A stretch of DNA of 64,000 bases, taken from positions 62,001 to 126,000 of the forward strand of contig NZ_AXBI01000019.1 of assembly GCF_000473325.1 (NCBI RefSeq), given 5' to 3'. A program made the translations under genes and the position numbers. Positions 54,130 through 62,275 of this stretch are shown piece by piece. Positions within the stretch are counted from its first letter, which is position 1; each line of letters starts with the position of its first letter. The stretch comes from Leisingera caerulea DSM 24564. Lineage in GTDB: Bacteria; Pseudomonadota; Alphaproteobacteria; Rhodobacterales; Rhodobacteraceae. Under the pieces are notes generated by a model, which was given only the letters and a program-made list of their open reading frames with translations, searched no databases and had not been told where the DNA came from.

Positions 54130-54816
54130 TTACCCCTCGTTCAGCAGCCGTTCGGCGGTGTGTTTGGCGTCGCTCAGATGCTGTTCAATGGCGGCCTGCG
54201 CGGCCTCGGCATTACCTGACACGATGGCCTGGCAGATTTCCTGCATATGGGCGGGGCCGGGTTTCTGCCGCTCTTCGGTTGACAGTGTCACCGCCCGCAG
54301 CCTGCTGATGCGGCCGTTCAGACGCTGGGCGATTTCCCAGGCGACGTTGTGGCCGGCGCCTGCAAAGATGATACGGTAGAACTCCGTCGTGGCGCGCAGC
54401 ATCGGGCCGGGCACGCCTGCTGCAACAGCCTCTTGCAGCTCAAGCAGCGCGGCGGTCAGCTGCTCTGCCAGTTCTGGCGTGATGTTCTGCGCGCAGGCGG
54501 TGGCGGCGGCGGTCTCCAGCATCTGGCGGATGTCGTAGATCTGCCGCGCGTCCTGCCACGTGAGTTTGGCCACTATCGGCCCTTTGCCGGGCAGGATCTC
54601 CACCAGCCCCTCCGCCTCCAGATAGCGGATCGTCTCGCGCACCACGGTGCGGCTGACGCCAAGCTGGTCGCACAGGGGCCGCTCCACCAGCCGCTCGCCG
54701 GGGGCAAACTGGCCCGAGATGATCGCCTCCCGCATCCGCTCCTGCACGATATCGCGCAGGGTCTGCGGGGGGTGGTCGATTTTGCTCATCACAGGCTGGT
54801 TCATTGGGCTGGTCAT
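54130..54816 (-). CDS. GntR-family transcriptional regulator, FCD subfamily
   Basis: This 228-residue protein starts at ATG 54816, which GGAGG precedes by 5 bases; a longer frame to 54852 lacks this. It has the winged helix GERLVERPLCDQLGVSRTVVRETIRYLEAEGLVE (within residues 40-75) and an FCD domain with metal-site Asp and His residues. It is divergent from the DUF1185 operon, and a palindromic site lies between that operon's -35 and -10, so it is the expected repressor of the 54.9-64 kb genes. Confidence 0.93.
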   Translation of the reverse strand: MTSPMNQPVMSKIDHPPQTLRDIVQERMREAIISGQFAPGERLVERPLCDQLGVSRTVVRETIRYLEAEGLVEILPGKGPIVAKLTWQDARQIYDIRQMLETAAATACAQNITPELAEQLTAALLELQEAVAAGVPGPMLRATTEFYRIIFAGAGHNVAWEIAQRLNGRISRLRAVTLSTEERQKPGPAHMQEICQAIVSGNAEAAQAAIEQHLSDAKHTAERLLNEG

Positions 54817-54859
54817 GTGACCTCCGATAGCAACAGGGGCAGGGCGGAACAAGGCTGCA

Positions 54860-54889
54860 TTGACATACTGTATGATGGTATACCATATT
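54860..54889 (+). promoter_or_regulatory. Operon promoter overlapped by GntR-type palindromes
   Basis: TTGACA (54860-54865) and CATATT (54884-54889) with an 18-base spacer form a promoter 35 bp before the DUF1185 gene. The spacer holds CATAC-T-GTATG (54864-54874) and ATGGTATACCAT (54875-54886, perfect). The latter resembles GntR/FCD operators (TGGTATACCA-type), so repression by the divergent GntR protein is likely. Confidence 0.75.
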
Positions 54890-54923
54890 ACGGCAACTGG
54901 AATCAGACAGGAAAGACCCGCCC

Positions 54924-55526
54924 ATGCCCGCCGAAATCCGCAAGACGCTGCTGCATGTCGAAGAGACCCTGATCGAGGGCGGCAAGGCGGCCGAGCAGCC
55001 GCTGAAGATGATTGCCGCGGTGGCGGTGATCAAAAACCCCTGGGCGGGGCAGGGGTTTGTCGAGGACTTGCGCCCGGCGATCCACGACTGCGCGCCGGGT
55101 TTGGGCGAGAAGCTGACCGCGATGATCCTGGAGGCCGCAGGCGGCGGTGACCGGGTGGAGGGCTACGGCAAATCCGCCATCGTCGGTGTCAACGGCGAGG
55201 TGGAGCATGCCTCTGCCCTCATCCACACGCTGCGCTTCGGCAACCACTTCCGCGAGGCGGTGGGGGCGAAATCCTACCTCGCCTTCACCAACACCCGCGG
55301 GCCGGCCAATGCACCCTTGCAGATCCCGCTGATGGACAAGAACGACGGCGGGCGGCGCAGCCATTACCTGACCATCCAGCTGTCGGTTGCCGATGCGCCG
55401 GGGCCGGATGAGATTGTGATCGCGCTTGGCGCCTCCATCGGCGGGCGGCCGCATCACCGCATCGGCGACCGCTATCAGGACCTTAAGGAACTGGGCCATG
55501 ACGCCGACAACCCTGCCGCTGTCTGA
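54924..55526 (+). CDS. DUF1185 ("amino acid synthesis" family) protein
   Basis: This 200-residue protein belongs to the uncharacterised DUF1185/AA_synth family. Recognisable segments are VAVIKNPWAGQGFVEDLRP, GYGKSAIVGVNGEVEHASALIHTLRFGN and KSYLAFTNTRGPANAPLQIPLMDKN (split over residues 110-140). The family name is historical and no activity is established. It is the first gene of the operon under GntR control and overlaps the hydrolase gene by 29 bp, implying a shared pathway. Confidence 0.88.
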   Translation: MPAEIRKTLLHVEETLIEGGKAAEQPLKMIAAVAVIKNPWAGQGFVEDLRPAIHDCAPGLGEKLTAMILEAAGGGDRVEGYGKSAIVGVNGEVEHASALIHTLRFGNHFREAVGAKSYLAFTNTRGPANAPLQIPLMDKNDGGRRSHYLTIQLSVADAPGPDEIVIALGASIGGRPHHRIGDRYQDLKELGHDADNPAAV

Positions 55527-56301
55527 GCCTTACGGGGCCGTCTCCTGCCTAAGGGCAGGGGAGGGGACGCCGCTGGTGCTGATCCATGGTGTCGGCATGC
55601 AGTCGGCAGCCTGGGGGCCGCAGATTGAGGCTTTTGCGCAGACCCATGAGGTCATCGCGCTGGACATGCCCGGCCACGGCGGCAGCGCGCCGCTGCCTGC
55701 GGGGGCAGACCTGCCGGATTACGTGGCCTGGCTGCACGAGGTGCTGCGGGTGCTGGATCTGGGGCCGGTCAGCCTGGCCGGCCATTCGATGGGCGCGCTG
55801 ATTGCCGGCGGCTATGCGGTCAGCCGTCCCGAAGACGCGGCCCGCGTGGCGCTGCTGAACGGGGTGTTCCGCCGCTCAGCAGAGGCCAGGGCAGCCGTTG
55901 AGGCCCGCGCCGCTGAAATCCGGGCTGGCAGTTTTGACCTGGAAACGCCGCTGGCGCGCTGGTTCGGGGACCGCCCCGCCGACCGGCACGCGCGGGCGCA
56001 GGTGGCGGAATGGCTATCGGGGGTGAACCTGGATGGTTACGCTGCCGCCTATTCCGCCTTTGCCCGCGGCGACAGCACTTATGCGGACGGCTTCGGCGGC
56101 ATCCGCTGCCCTCTGCTGGCGCTGACCGGCGACGGGGACCCGAACTCGACGCCTGCGATGGCGCAGGCAATGGCTGATGCCGCGCCGCGGGGCAGGGCGG
56201 TTGTCATCGAAGGCCACCGGCATATGGTCAACCTGACTGCCCCCGCAGAGGTCAACGCCGCCCTGCGGGACTGGCTGTACACGGAAGGAGCGACGTCATG
56301 A
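55498..56301 (+). CDS. Alpha/beta-fold hydrolase (RutD-like in context)
   Basis: This 267-residue hydrolase has the nucleophile elbow AGHSMGAL with Ser97, oxyanion motif HGVGMQSAAW and the final catalytic His in EGHRHMVN (residues about 240-242). ATG 55498 gives the conserved N-terminus; it overlaps the DUF1185 gene end. It overlaps the flavin reductase by 4 bp. In the Rut pathway, a similar hydrolase follows the monooxygenase to hydrolyse carbamate or other products. Here the substrate is unknown. Confidence 0.88.
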   Translation: MTPTTLPLSEPYGAVSCLRAGEGTPLVLIHGVGMQSAAWGPQIEAFAQTHEVIALDMPGHGGSAPLPAGADLPDYVAWLHEVLRVLDLGPVSLAGHSMGALIAGGYAVSRPEDAARVALLNGVFRRSAEARAAVEARAAEIRAGSFDLETPLARWFGDRPADRHARAQVAEWLSGVNLDGYAAAYSAFARGDSTYADGFGGIRCPLLALTGDGDPNSTPAMAQAMADAAPRGRAVVIEGHRHMVNLTAPAEVNAALRDWLYTEGATS

Positions 56302-57224
56302 GCGATATCGACCCGAGATCCCTACGCAACGCGTTCGGCACCTTCATGACCGGCGTCACCGTGGTGACGGCGCAGGATCCGGACGGAAACCCCATCGGCT
56401 TCACCGCCAACTCCTTCACGTCTGTCTCGCTGGACCCGCCGCTGGTGCTGGTCTGCATCGCCAACTCCTCCAGCAACTTCGCCGCGTTTGAGCAGGCGGG
56501 CGGCTTTGCCGTGAACGTGCTGGCAGAGGATCAGAAGGACGTCTCCAACACTTTTGCGCGGCCCGTCGAGGACCGCTTTGCCGCCGTCCGCTGGCAGCAG
56601 GGACCGCAGGGCAGCCCGGTGTTCGAGGGTGTTTCCGCCTGGTTCGACTGCTCCATGCACAACCGGGTAGAGGCGGGCGACCATCTGATCCTGATCGGCC
56701 GGGTGGAAGCGTTTGAGACCTCGCCCGCGCCGGGGCTGGGATATGCCCGCGGCGCCTATGTGACCGCCGCCGCCGAGGCCGAGGCGCTGACACAGGGCGC
56801 CAAGCTGATCGTCTCGGCCCTCATTGAGCATGAGGGCAAGGTGCTGCTCATGGGCAACGGTCAGGGCAAGCTGACGCTGCCGGAAACGCGGGTCGGCAAG
56901 GAGGGCGCCTCAGCCGCGCTCGCCCGGCTGATTGCGGAAACCGGGGTCGAGGCGGAGCCGGGGTTCATCTATTCCGTTTTCGAGGACGAAGCGCGCGAGC
57001 ATCAGCACATCTCGTTCCTGTGCCAGTCCGCCGGGGGCACGCCGGCCAAGGGCGCTTTCACCCAGCTCAGCCAGACCACGCTGATGGACATTGCCGACGC
57101 GGCGGTCTGCACCATGCTGGAACGCTTCGCCAGTGAAAGCCGGATCGGCAATTTCGGGGTGTATTACGGAAACCAGATCCGGGGCCAGGTGCGCCCGGTG
57201 GCGACAGGGAGCAAGGGCGCATGA
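56298..57224 (+). CDS. Flavin reductase fused to a degenerate Nudix-like domain
   Basis: This 308-residue protein has an N-terminal FMN reductase-like domain (residues 1-160: LRNAFGTFMTGVTVVTA, GFTANSFTSVSLDPPLVLVCIA) that in two-component systems supplies reduced flavin to a partner monooxygenase. The C-terminal 140 residues (KLIVSALIEHEGKVLLMGNG onward) look like a Nudix fold, but the Nudix box region has LARLIAETG where REUxEExG is expected, so it is probably not an active pyrophosphatase. It overlaps the LLM gene by 4 bp. Confidence 0.88.
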   Translation: MSDIDPRSLRNAFGTFMTGVTVVTAQDPDGNPIGFTANSFTSVSLDPPLVLVCIANSSSNFAAFEQAGGFAVNVLAEDQKDVSNTFARPVEDRFAAVRWQQGPQGSPVFEGVSAWFDCSMHNRVEAGDHLILIGRVEAFETSPAPGLGYARGAYVTAAAEAEALTQGAKLIVSALIEHEGKVLLMGNGQGKLTLPETRVGKEGASAALARLIAETGVEAEPGFIYSVFEDEAREHQHISFLCQSAGGTPAKGAFTQLSQTTLMDIADAAVCTMLERFASESRIGNFGVYYGNQIRGQVRPVATGSKGA

Positions 57225-58258
57225 AATTTTCCCTCTTTGCGCATATGGAGCGGATTTCTGAGGATCAGGATCAGAAGCGGCTTTATGACGAGTTCATCCA
57301 GCTGTGCAAAATCGCCGATGACGGCGGCATGCACGCGGTCTGGACGGGGGAGCATCACGGGATGAATTTCACCATCTCGCCGAATCCGTTCCTGAACCTG
57401 ATCGACGTGGCGCGGCATACGAAAAACGTGCGCCTGGGCACCGGCACGGTGATTGCGCCGTTCTGGCACCCGATCCGGCTGGCCGGTGAGGCGGCGATGA
57501 CCGATATCATCACCGATGGCCGTCTGGACCTGGGCATCGCGCGCGGCGCCTACAGCTACGAATACGAACGCATGATGCCGGGCATGGACGCCTGGGAGGC
57601 CGGCCAGCGGATGCGGGAGCTGATCCCGGCGGTGCAGGGCCTGTGGCAGGGCGATTACGCGCAGGAGGGGGAGTTTCATTCCTTCCCGGAAACCACGTCC
57701 TCGCCCAAGCCGCTGCAGGAAAACGGCCCGCCGATCTGGGTCGCCGCGCGCGATCCCAACAGCCATGAGTTCGCAGTGGCCAATGGCTGCAACGTGCAGG
57801 TGACGCCGCTGTGGAAGGGCGACGGAGAGATTGCGGACCTCATGGGCAAGTTCAATGACGCCTGCGCCAAGCACGCCGATGTGCCGCGGCCCAGGATCAT
57901 GCTGCTGCAGCATACTTATGTGGCCGACAGCGCGGCGGATGTGAAACGCGGCGCGGAGGAGCTGAACCGCTTCTACTGCTACTTCGGGGCCTGGTTCATG
58001 AACCAGCGCGACGTCAGCCAGGGCCTGATCGACCCGCTGAGCGACGAGGAAATCGCCGCGCACCCGTTCTATTCACCCGAGGCGATGGAGCGCGATCTGG
58101 TGATCGGCGAACCGGCCGCGGTAATCGAGCGGCTGAAGAAATACGAGGCCCTGGGCTATGATGAATACTCGTTCTGGATCGACTCCAGCATGAGTTTCGA
58201 GCGCAAGAAAGCCTCGCTTGAGCGGTTCATCACCGAAGTCATGCCCGCGTTTCAGTAA
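57221..58258 (+). CDS. LLM-class flavin-dependent monooxygenase
   Basis: This 345-residue luciferase-like TIM-barrel monooxygenase (segments GMHAVWTGEHHG, VRLGTGTVIAPFWHPIRLAGEA and DLGIARGAYSYEYERM) uses reduced flavin, most simply from the overlapping flavin reductase gene. Homologues include RutA and NtaA-type enzymes that cleave C-N bonds or open N-heterocycles. It is the probable key oxygenase of the operon. Substrate not readable. Confidence 0.9.
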   Translation: MKFSLFAHMERISEDQDQKRLYDEFIQLCKIADDGGMHAVWTGEHHGMNFTISPNPFLNLIDVARHTKNVRLGTGTVIAPFWHPIRLAGEAAMTDIITDGRLDLGIARGAYSYEYERMMPGMDAWEAGQRMRELIPAVQGLWQGDYAQEGEFHSFPETTSSPKPLQENGPPIWVAARDPNSHEFAVANGCNVQVTPLWKGDGEIADLMGKFNDACAKHADVPRPRIMLLQHTYVADSAADVKRGAEELNRFYCYFGAWFMNQRDVSQGLIDPLSDEEIAAHPFYSPEAMERDLVIGEPAAVIERLKKYEALGYDEYSFWIDSSMSFERKKASLERFITEVMPAFQ

Positions 58259-58268
58259 GGAGCGCCAT

Positions 58269-58559
58269 ATGCCTCGCCTTTTTCTGATCGCCATAGCTGT
58301 AATCCTTGGAGGGTGTGGCGTCCAAGTCAGCGAGAATACTAACCCATCGCCAAGGTTCCCGGAGGCTCAGTACACGGCCACTACTTTCTGGTACTCGAAC
58401 AACAAAGCGGTGCCTCGGAGGAAAATGCTGCGGGCAGCCGCGAGAACCTGCCATCTGTCTAAGGATGCAGCGGAGACATCGTTGCTCTGGCAAGAGCCGT
58501 ATGGACTTGCAGGCACCTGGTGGTTGGACTTCGCCTGTCCCACCCCTGAGACGGATTAG
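58269..58559 (+). CDS. Small predicted lipoprotein
   Basis: This 96-residue protein starts at ATG 58269 after AAGGAG and has a lipoprotein signal ending in the lipobox ILGGC (Cys17). The mature part is short, soluble and has two Cys (TCHLSKDAAE; DFACPT). No family recognised. Its base and codon use (more A and T, AGG Arg) differs from its neighbours, which suggests a separate origin within the operon. Start well supported. Confidence 0.75.
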   Translation: MPRLFLIAIAVILGGCGVQVSENTNPSPRFPEAQYTATTFWYSNNKAVPRRKMLRAAARTCHLSKDAAETSLLWQEPYGLAGTWWLDFACPTPETD

Positions 58560-58578
58560 GACATAGAGGAACCTGAAC

Positions 58579-60042
58579 ATGCAGACCTTCCAGCAGTATA
58601 TCGGCGGCGCGTTTGAGGACGCAGGCAGCACCTTCGAAAGCCTCGATCCAGCCACCGGCAAACCCTGGGCGCGTATGCCTGCCGCATCTGCGGAAGATGT
58701 GGACCGGGCGGTCAGGGCTGCGGAGGCTGCCTTTTTCTCCAGCGAATGGGCCGGAATGACCGCCACCCAGCGCGGCAAGCTTCTGCTGCGGCTGGCGGAT
58801 CTGGTGGCGGAACACGCACCAAAGCTGGCAGAGCTGGAAACCCGCGACACCGGCAAGATCATCCGCGAGACCTCGGCCCAGATTGCCTATGTGGCGGAAT
58901 ACTACCGCTATTACGCAGGCCTTTCCGACAAGATCGAGGGCGCGCATCTGCCGATTGATAAACCGGACATGGAGGTCTGGCTGCGCCGCGAGCCGGTGGG
59001 TGTGGTGGCGGCCATCGTGCCGTGGAATTCGCAGCTGTTCCTGTCCGCCGTCAAAATCGGCCCGGCGCTGGCGGCGGGCTGCACGGTGGTCCTGAAAGCC
59101 TCCGAGGAAGGCCCGGCGCCGATGCTGGAGTTTGCCCGGATTTTTGACCAGGCAGGATTCCCGCCCGGCGTGCTGAACGTGATCACTGGCGGGCCGGAGG
59201 CGGGGGCGGCGCTGACCAGCCATGCATCGGTGGCCCATGTCGCCTTCACCGGCGGGCCGGAGACCGCGCGTCATATCGTGCGCAACTCGGCGGAAAACCT
59301 CGCTTCCACCTCGCTGGAGCTGGGCGGCAAATCGCCCTTCATCGTGTTTGACGACGCCGATCTGGAAAGCGCGGTGAATGCGCAGGTGTCGGGGATCTTT
59401 GCGGCGACCGGACAAAGCTGTGTCGCGGGATCGCGGCTTGTGATCCAGAAGGGCATAAAGGACGCCTTCCTTCAACGGCTGAAAGAAAAGGCCGAAGCGG
59501 TGGTCATTGGCGCGCCGGACGACATGGCGACGGAGGTCGGGCCGCTCTGCACTCTGAAACAGCGCGACCACGCGCTGCGGCTGATCGAAGCCTCGGTCAA
59601 TGCCGGGGCCAAGCTGGTCACTGGCGGCACAGTGCCTGAAGGGGAGGGCTTCTATTTCCTGCCCACGGTGCTGGACTGTTCGGACGCGCCGGAGGCGCCC
59701 TGCCTCAGCACCGAATTCTTTGGTCCCGTCCTGTCGGTGGTCACCTTTGGGACCGAGGCAGAAGCGATGGAAATTGCCAACAACACCGCCTTTGGCCTGG
59801 CCTCCGGCGTGTTCACGCAGAACCTCACCCGGGCGCACCGGATGATCCGGGGCATCCGGGCGGGCATCGTCTGGGTCAACACCTACCGCGCGGTCAGCCC
59901 GATTGCGCCCTTTGGCGGCCACGGCCTGTCGGGCCACGGGCGCGAGGGCGGGCTGCAGGCGGCGCTGGATTACACCAAGGTGAAGGCGGTCTGGCTGCGC
60001 ACCAGCGACGATCCGATCCCGGACCCCTTTGTGATGCGGTAG
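58579..60042 (+). CDS. Aldehyde dehydrogenase
   Basis: This 487-residue ALDH has AAIVPWNSQLFLSAVKIGP (Ser-Gln in place of the usual Phe-Pro), LELGGKSPFIVFDDA, GQSCVAGSR with the catalytic Cys, and EFFGPVLSV. It lies 19 bp after the lipoprotein gene. It likely oxidises a semialdehyde formed by the monooxygenase route. Confidence 0.9.
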   Translation: MQTFQQYIGGAFEDAGSTFESLDPATGKPWARMPAASAEDVDRAVRAAEAAFFSSEWAGMTATQRGKLLLRLADLVAEHAPKLAELETRDTGKIIRETSAQIAYVAEYYRYYAGLSDKIEGAHLPIDKPDMEVWLRREPVGVVAAIVPWNSQLFLSAVKIGPALAAGCTVVLKASEEGPAPMLEFARIFDQAGFPPGVLNVITGGPEAGAALTSHASVAHVAFTGGPETARHIVRNSAENLASTSLELGGKSPFIVFDDADLESAVNAQVSGIFAATGQSCVAGSRLVIQKGIKDAFLQRLKEKAEAVVIGAPDDMATEVGPLCTLKQRDHALRLIEASVNAGAKLVTGGTVPEGEGFYFLPTVLDCSDAPEAPCLSTEFFGPVLSVVTFGTEAEAMEIANNTAFGLASGVFTQNLTRAHRMIRGIRAGIVWVNTYRAVSPIAPFGGHGLSGHGREGGLQAALDYTKVKAVWLRTSDDPIPDPFVMR

Positions 60043-60339
60043 GGCGGGACGGACCTTAACATCTCCGGCAGCGCCGCCTGACCTGGCGTTTTGTCCCTTT
60101 GCCTGCCGCAGGCACCGGATCCGTTCTTCATCTGGCTGAAAATATCCTCGGGGGAGCGCGAGGGGGCAGACAGCCCCCTCGTTCAAGCCCTTGAACTAAG
60201 ACAGAAACCCCTGCTTAGCCCCACGCGAACCAGAGGTAAGCCATAGATTTCTTTTGCCCGGCCCGGCGGTGTGGAATTCCTGATGAGGAAGCGCGGCAGG
60301 CGTGCAGCCCGTGCCGCAGTGTCAGGAGAGGGTCTGGAG
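60043..60339. other. Intergenic gap containing a dispersed repeat
   Basis: This 297-bp gap interrupts the operon. It contains the minus-strand copy of the repeat described at 60121-60196 and otherwise no gene. The region 60197-60339 can encode an N-terminal extension of the FAD monooxygenase, which I do not accept. Confidence 0.6.
60121..60196 (-). repeat. Dispersed repeat, copy 1 (inverted)
   Basis: Read on the minus strand this carries GAGGGGGC-TGTCT-GCCCCCTC, then CCCCCGAGGATATTTT, then CCAGATGAAGAACGG. The same elements in the same order lie on the plus strand at 62163-62242. An extra hairpin GTTCAAG/CTTGAAC borders it (60181-60196). The pair brackets the FAD monooxygenase and RidA genes. 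Confidence 0.8.
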
Positions 60340-61614
60340 ATGGCGATGGAAAAGATAGACACGCTGGTTGTTGGTGCGGGCCAGGCGGGCATCGCCATGA
60401 GCGAGCATCTGAGCAGCAACGGCGTGCCGCATCTCGTGCTGGAAAAGAACCGCATCGCCGAGGCCTGGCGGACCGGGCGCTGGGACTCGCTGGTGGCCAA
60501 CGGCCCGGCCTGGCACGACCGCTTTCCGAACCTGGAGTTCACCGGCACCGATCCGGAGGCCTTTGCCGGCAAGGAGCGGGTGGCGGAGTATTTTGCCGAA
60601 TATGCCGAGCGCATCAAGGCGCCGGTCCGCACCGGGGTCGAGGTTCTGAAGGCTGAGCGCGTCAATGGCAGCGGCGCGTTCCGGGTCGAGACCTCGGACG
60701 GGGTGATCGAGGCGCAGCGCATCGTTGCCGCCACCGGCGCCTTTCAGCATCCGGTGATCCCGCCGGTGGTGCCGGAGGGGGCTGGTATCAATCAGCTGCA
60801 CTCTTTCCATTACCGCAACCCGGAGCAGCTGCCCAAGGGCGCGGTGCTGGTGGTGGGCGCGGGGTCTTCCGGCGCGCAGATTGCTGATGAGCTAAACCGG
60901 GCGGGCCGCAAGGTGTACTTGTCGGTCGGCCCGCACGACCGGCCGCCGCGCATGTACCGGGGCCGAGATTTCGTCTGGTGGCTGGGGGTGCTGGGCCTGT
61001 GGGACCAGGCCGCGCAGGAGCCGGGCAAGGAGCATGTGACGATCTCTGTCAGCGGTGCCTATGGCGGCCGGACCATGGACTTCCGCCGTCTGGCGGGTGA
61101 GGGCGTGACCCTGCTGGGGCTGACCGAGTCCTATGACAAGGGCACCATGACGTTTGCAGGCGACCTGCAGGACAATATCGCCAGCGGTGACGCCGATTAC
61201 CTGAAGATGCTGGATCTCGCCGACGCTTATGTGGCGCGCACCGGGATCGGCCTGCCCGAGGAGCCGCAGGCGCGCGAGGCGTATCCGGACCCGGACAGCC
61301 TGACCCATCCGATCCGGGAACTGGATCTGGAGAAGGAAGGCATCACCACTATCCTGTGGGCCACCGGCTTCCGCCAGGATTTTGGCTGGATGAAGGTCAA
61401 CGCCTTTGACGCGCAGGGCCGCCCGCAGCATCAGCGCGGCGTGTCGAGCGAGCCGGGGATCTACTTCCTGGGCCTGCCCTGGCAGTCGCGGCGCGGCTCC
61501 ACCTTCATCTGGGGGGTCTGGCATGATGCCAGGCATGTGGCCGACCAGATCGCCATTCAGCGCCAGTATGAAGGCTACCGCAGCCCCGGCGAGCGCCGCG
61601 CGGACCAGGTTTGA
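60340..61614 (+). CDS. FAD/NAD(P)-dependent flavin monooxygenase
   Basis: This 424-residue protein begins at ATG 60340, nine bases after AGGAGAG. It has two Rossmann motifs, VVGAGQAGIAMSEHL and VVGAGSSGAQIADEL, and the ATGAFQHP and WATGFRQDF segments of flavin-containing monooxygenase/CzcO-like enzymes. It may hydroxylate an N or S atom of the substrate or intermediate. Within the operon but bounded by inverted repeats, so perhaps a separate insertion. Confidence 0.88.
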   Translation: MAMEKIDTLVVGAGQAGIAMSEHLSSNGVPHLVLEKNRIAEAWRTGRWDSLVANGPAWHDRFPNLEFTGTDPEAFAGKERVAEYFAEYAERIKAPVRTGVEVLKAERVNGSGAFRVETSDGVIEAQRIVAATGAFQHPVIPPVVPEGAGINQLHSFHYRNPEQLPKGAVLVVGAGSSGAQIADELNRAGRKVYLSVGPHDRPPRMYRGRDFVWWLGVLGLWDQAAQEPGKEHVTISVSGAYGGRTMDFRRLAGEGVTLLGLTESYDKGTMTFAGDLQDNIASGDADYLKMLDLADAYVARTGIGLPEEPQAREAYPDPDSLTHPIRELDLEKEGITTILWATGFRQDFGWMKVNAFDAQGRPQHQRGVSSEPGIYFLGLPWQSRRGSTFIWGVWHDARHVADQIAIQRQYEGYRSPGERRADQV

Positions 61615-61737
61615 GCGCTGGCTTAGCCGCAGCCGAAGCAAGGGGTAGCCAGAAGGTGCTTTGGCTGTCCCGCCGCGCGTGAGAGTTTTTCCGGCAACCG
61701 CACTGTCCGGCCGGCCCCGTCACATCAGGAGGATTTC

Positions 61738-62154
61738 ATGGCCCATACCCGCATCCGCAAGTTCAACACCTCGGACACCTACCCGGAACAGAACCTGGAC
61801 AACGACCTGTGCCAGGCGGTGGTGACCCAGGGCGGCAAAACCGTGTACCTGCGCGGCCAGTGCCCGCAGAACCTGGATGATGCCAAGAATATCGACAGCC
61901 ACGATCCGGTGGAGCAGACCCATAAGGTGATGCAGAACATCCAGCAGCTGATCGAAGAAGCGGGCGGCTCGATGGCGCATCTGGTCAAGGTGGTGGTCTA
62001 TATCACCGACGTTCGCCACCGCGAGGCGGTCTACCGCACCATGGGCGAGTATATCAAAGGCGTGCATCCGGTGTCCACCGGCCTGGTGGTGCAGGCGCTG
62101 GCGCGGCCCGAGTGGCTGGTGGAGATCGACGGCACGGCGGTTATCCCGGACTGA
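61738..62154 (+). CDS. RidA/YjgF/RutC-family protein
   Basis: This 138-residue protein has the RidA fold (LCQAVVTQGGKTVYLRGQCP; VVVYITDVRHREAVYRTMGEY). RidA members hydrolyse enamine or imine intermediates, and RutC serves in uracil breakdown. The conserved Arg of RidA (usually near residue 105) appears shifted, and an ALARPEWLVEIDGTAVIP ending is typical. AGGAGG precedes the ATG. It sits between the FAD monooxygenase and the DUF1028 gene. Confidence 0.92.
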   Translation: MAHTRIRKFNTSDTYPEQNLDNDLCQAVVTQGGKTVYLRGQCPQNLDDAKNIDSHDPVEQTHKVMQNIQQLIEEAGGSMAHLVKVVVYITDVRHREAVYRTMGEYIKGVHPVSTGLVVQALARPEWLVEIDGTAVIPD

Positions 62155-62162
62155 TCCGGAAG

Positions 62163-62242
62163 CGGGGAGGGGGCTGTCTGCCCCCTCTTGAGCCTGCGGC
62201 TCAATTCACCCCCGAGGATATTTCCGGCCAGATGAAGAACGG
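62163..62242 (+). repeat. Dispersed repeat, copy 2
   Basis: Plus-strand copy: GAGGGGGC-TGTCT-GCCCCCTC, hairpin TTGAGCC/GGCTCAA, then CCCCCGAGGATATTTCC and CCAGATGAAGAACGG. Same order and nearly the same sequence as copy 1 in reverse. It lies between ridA and the DUF1028 gene. Confidence 0.8.
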
Positions 62243-62275
62243 ATCATCTCCAGCGGCTGGTGAGGAGGAAAGACG

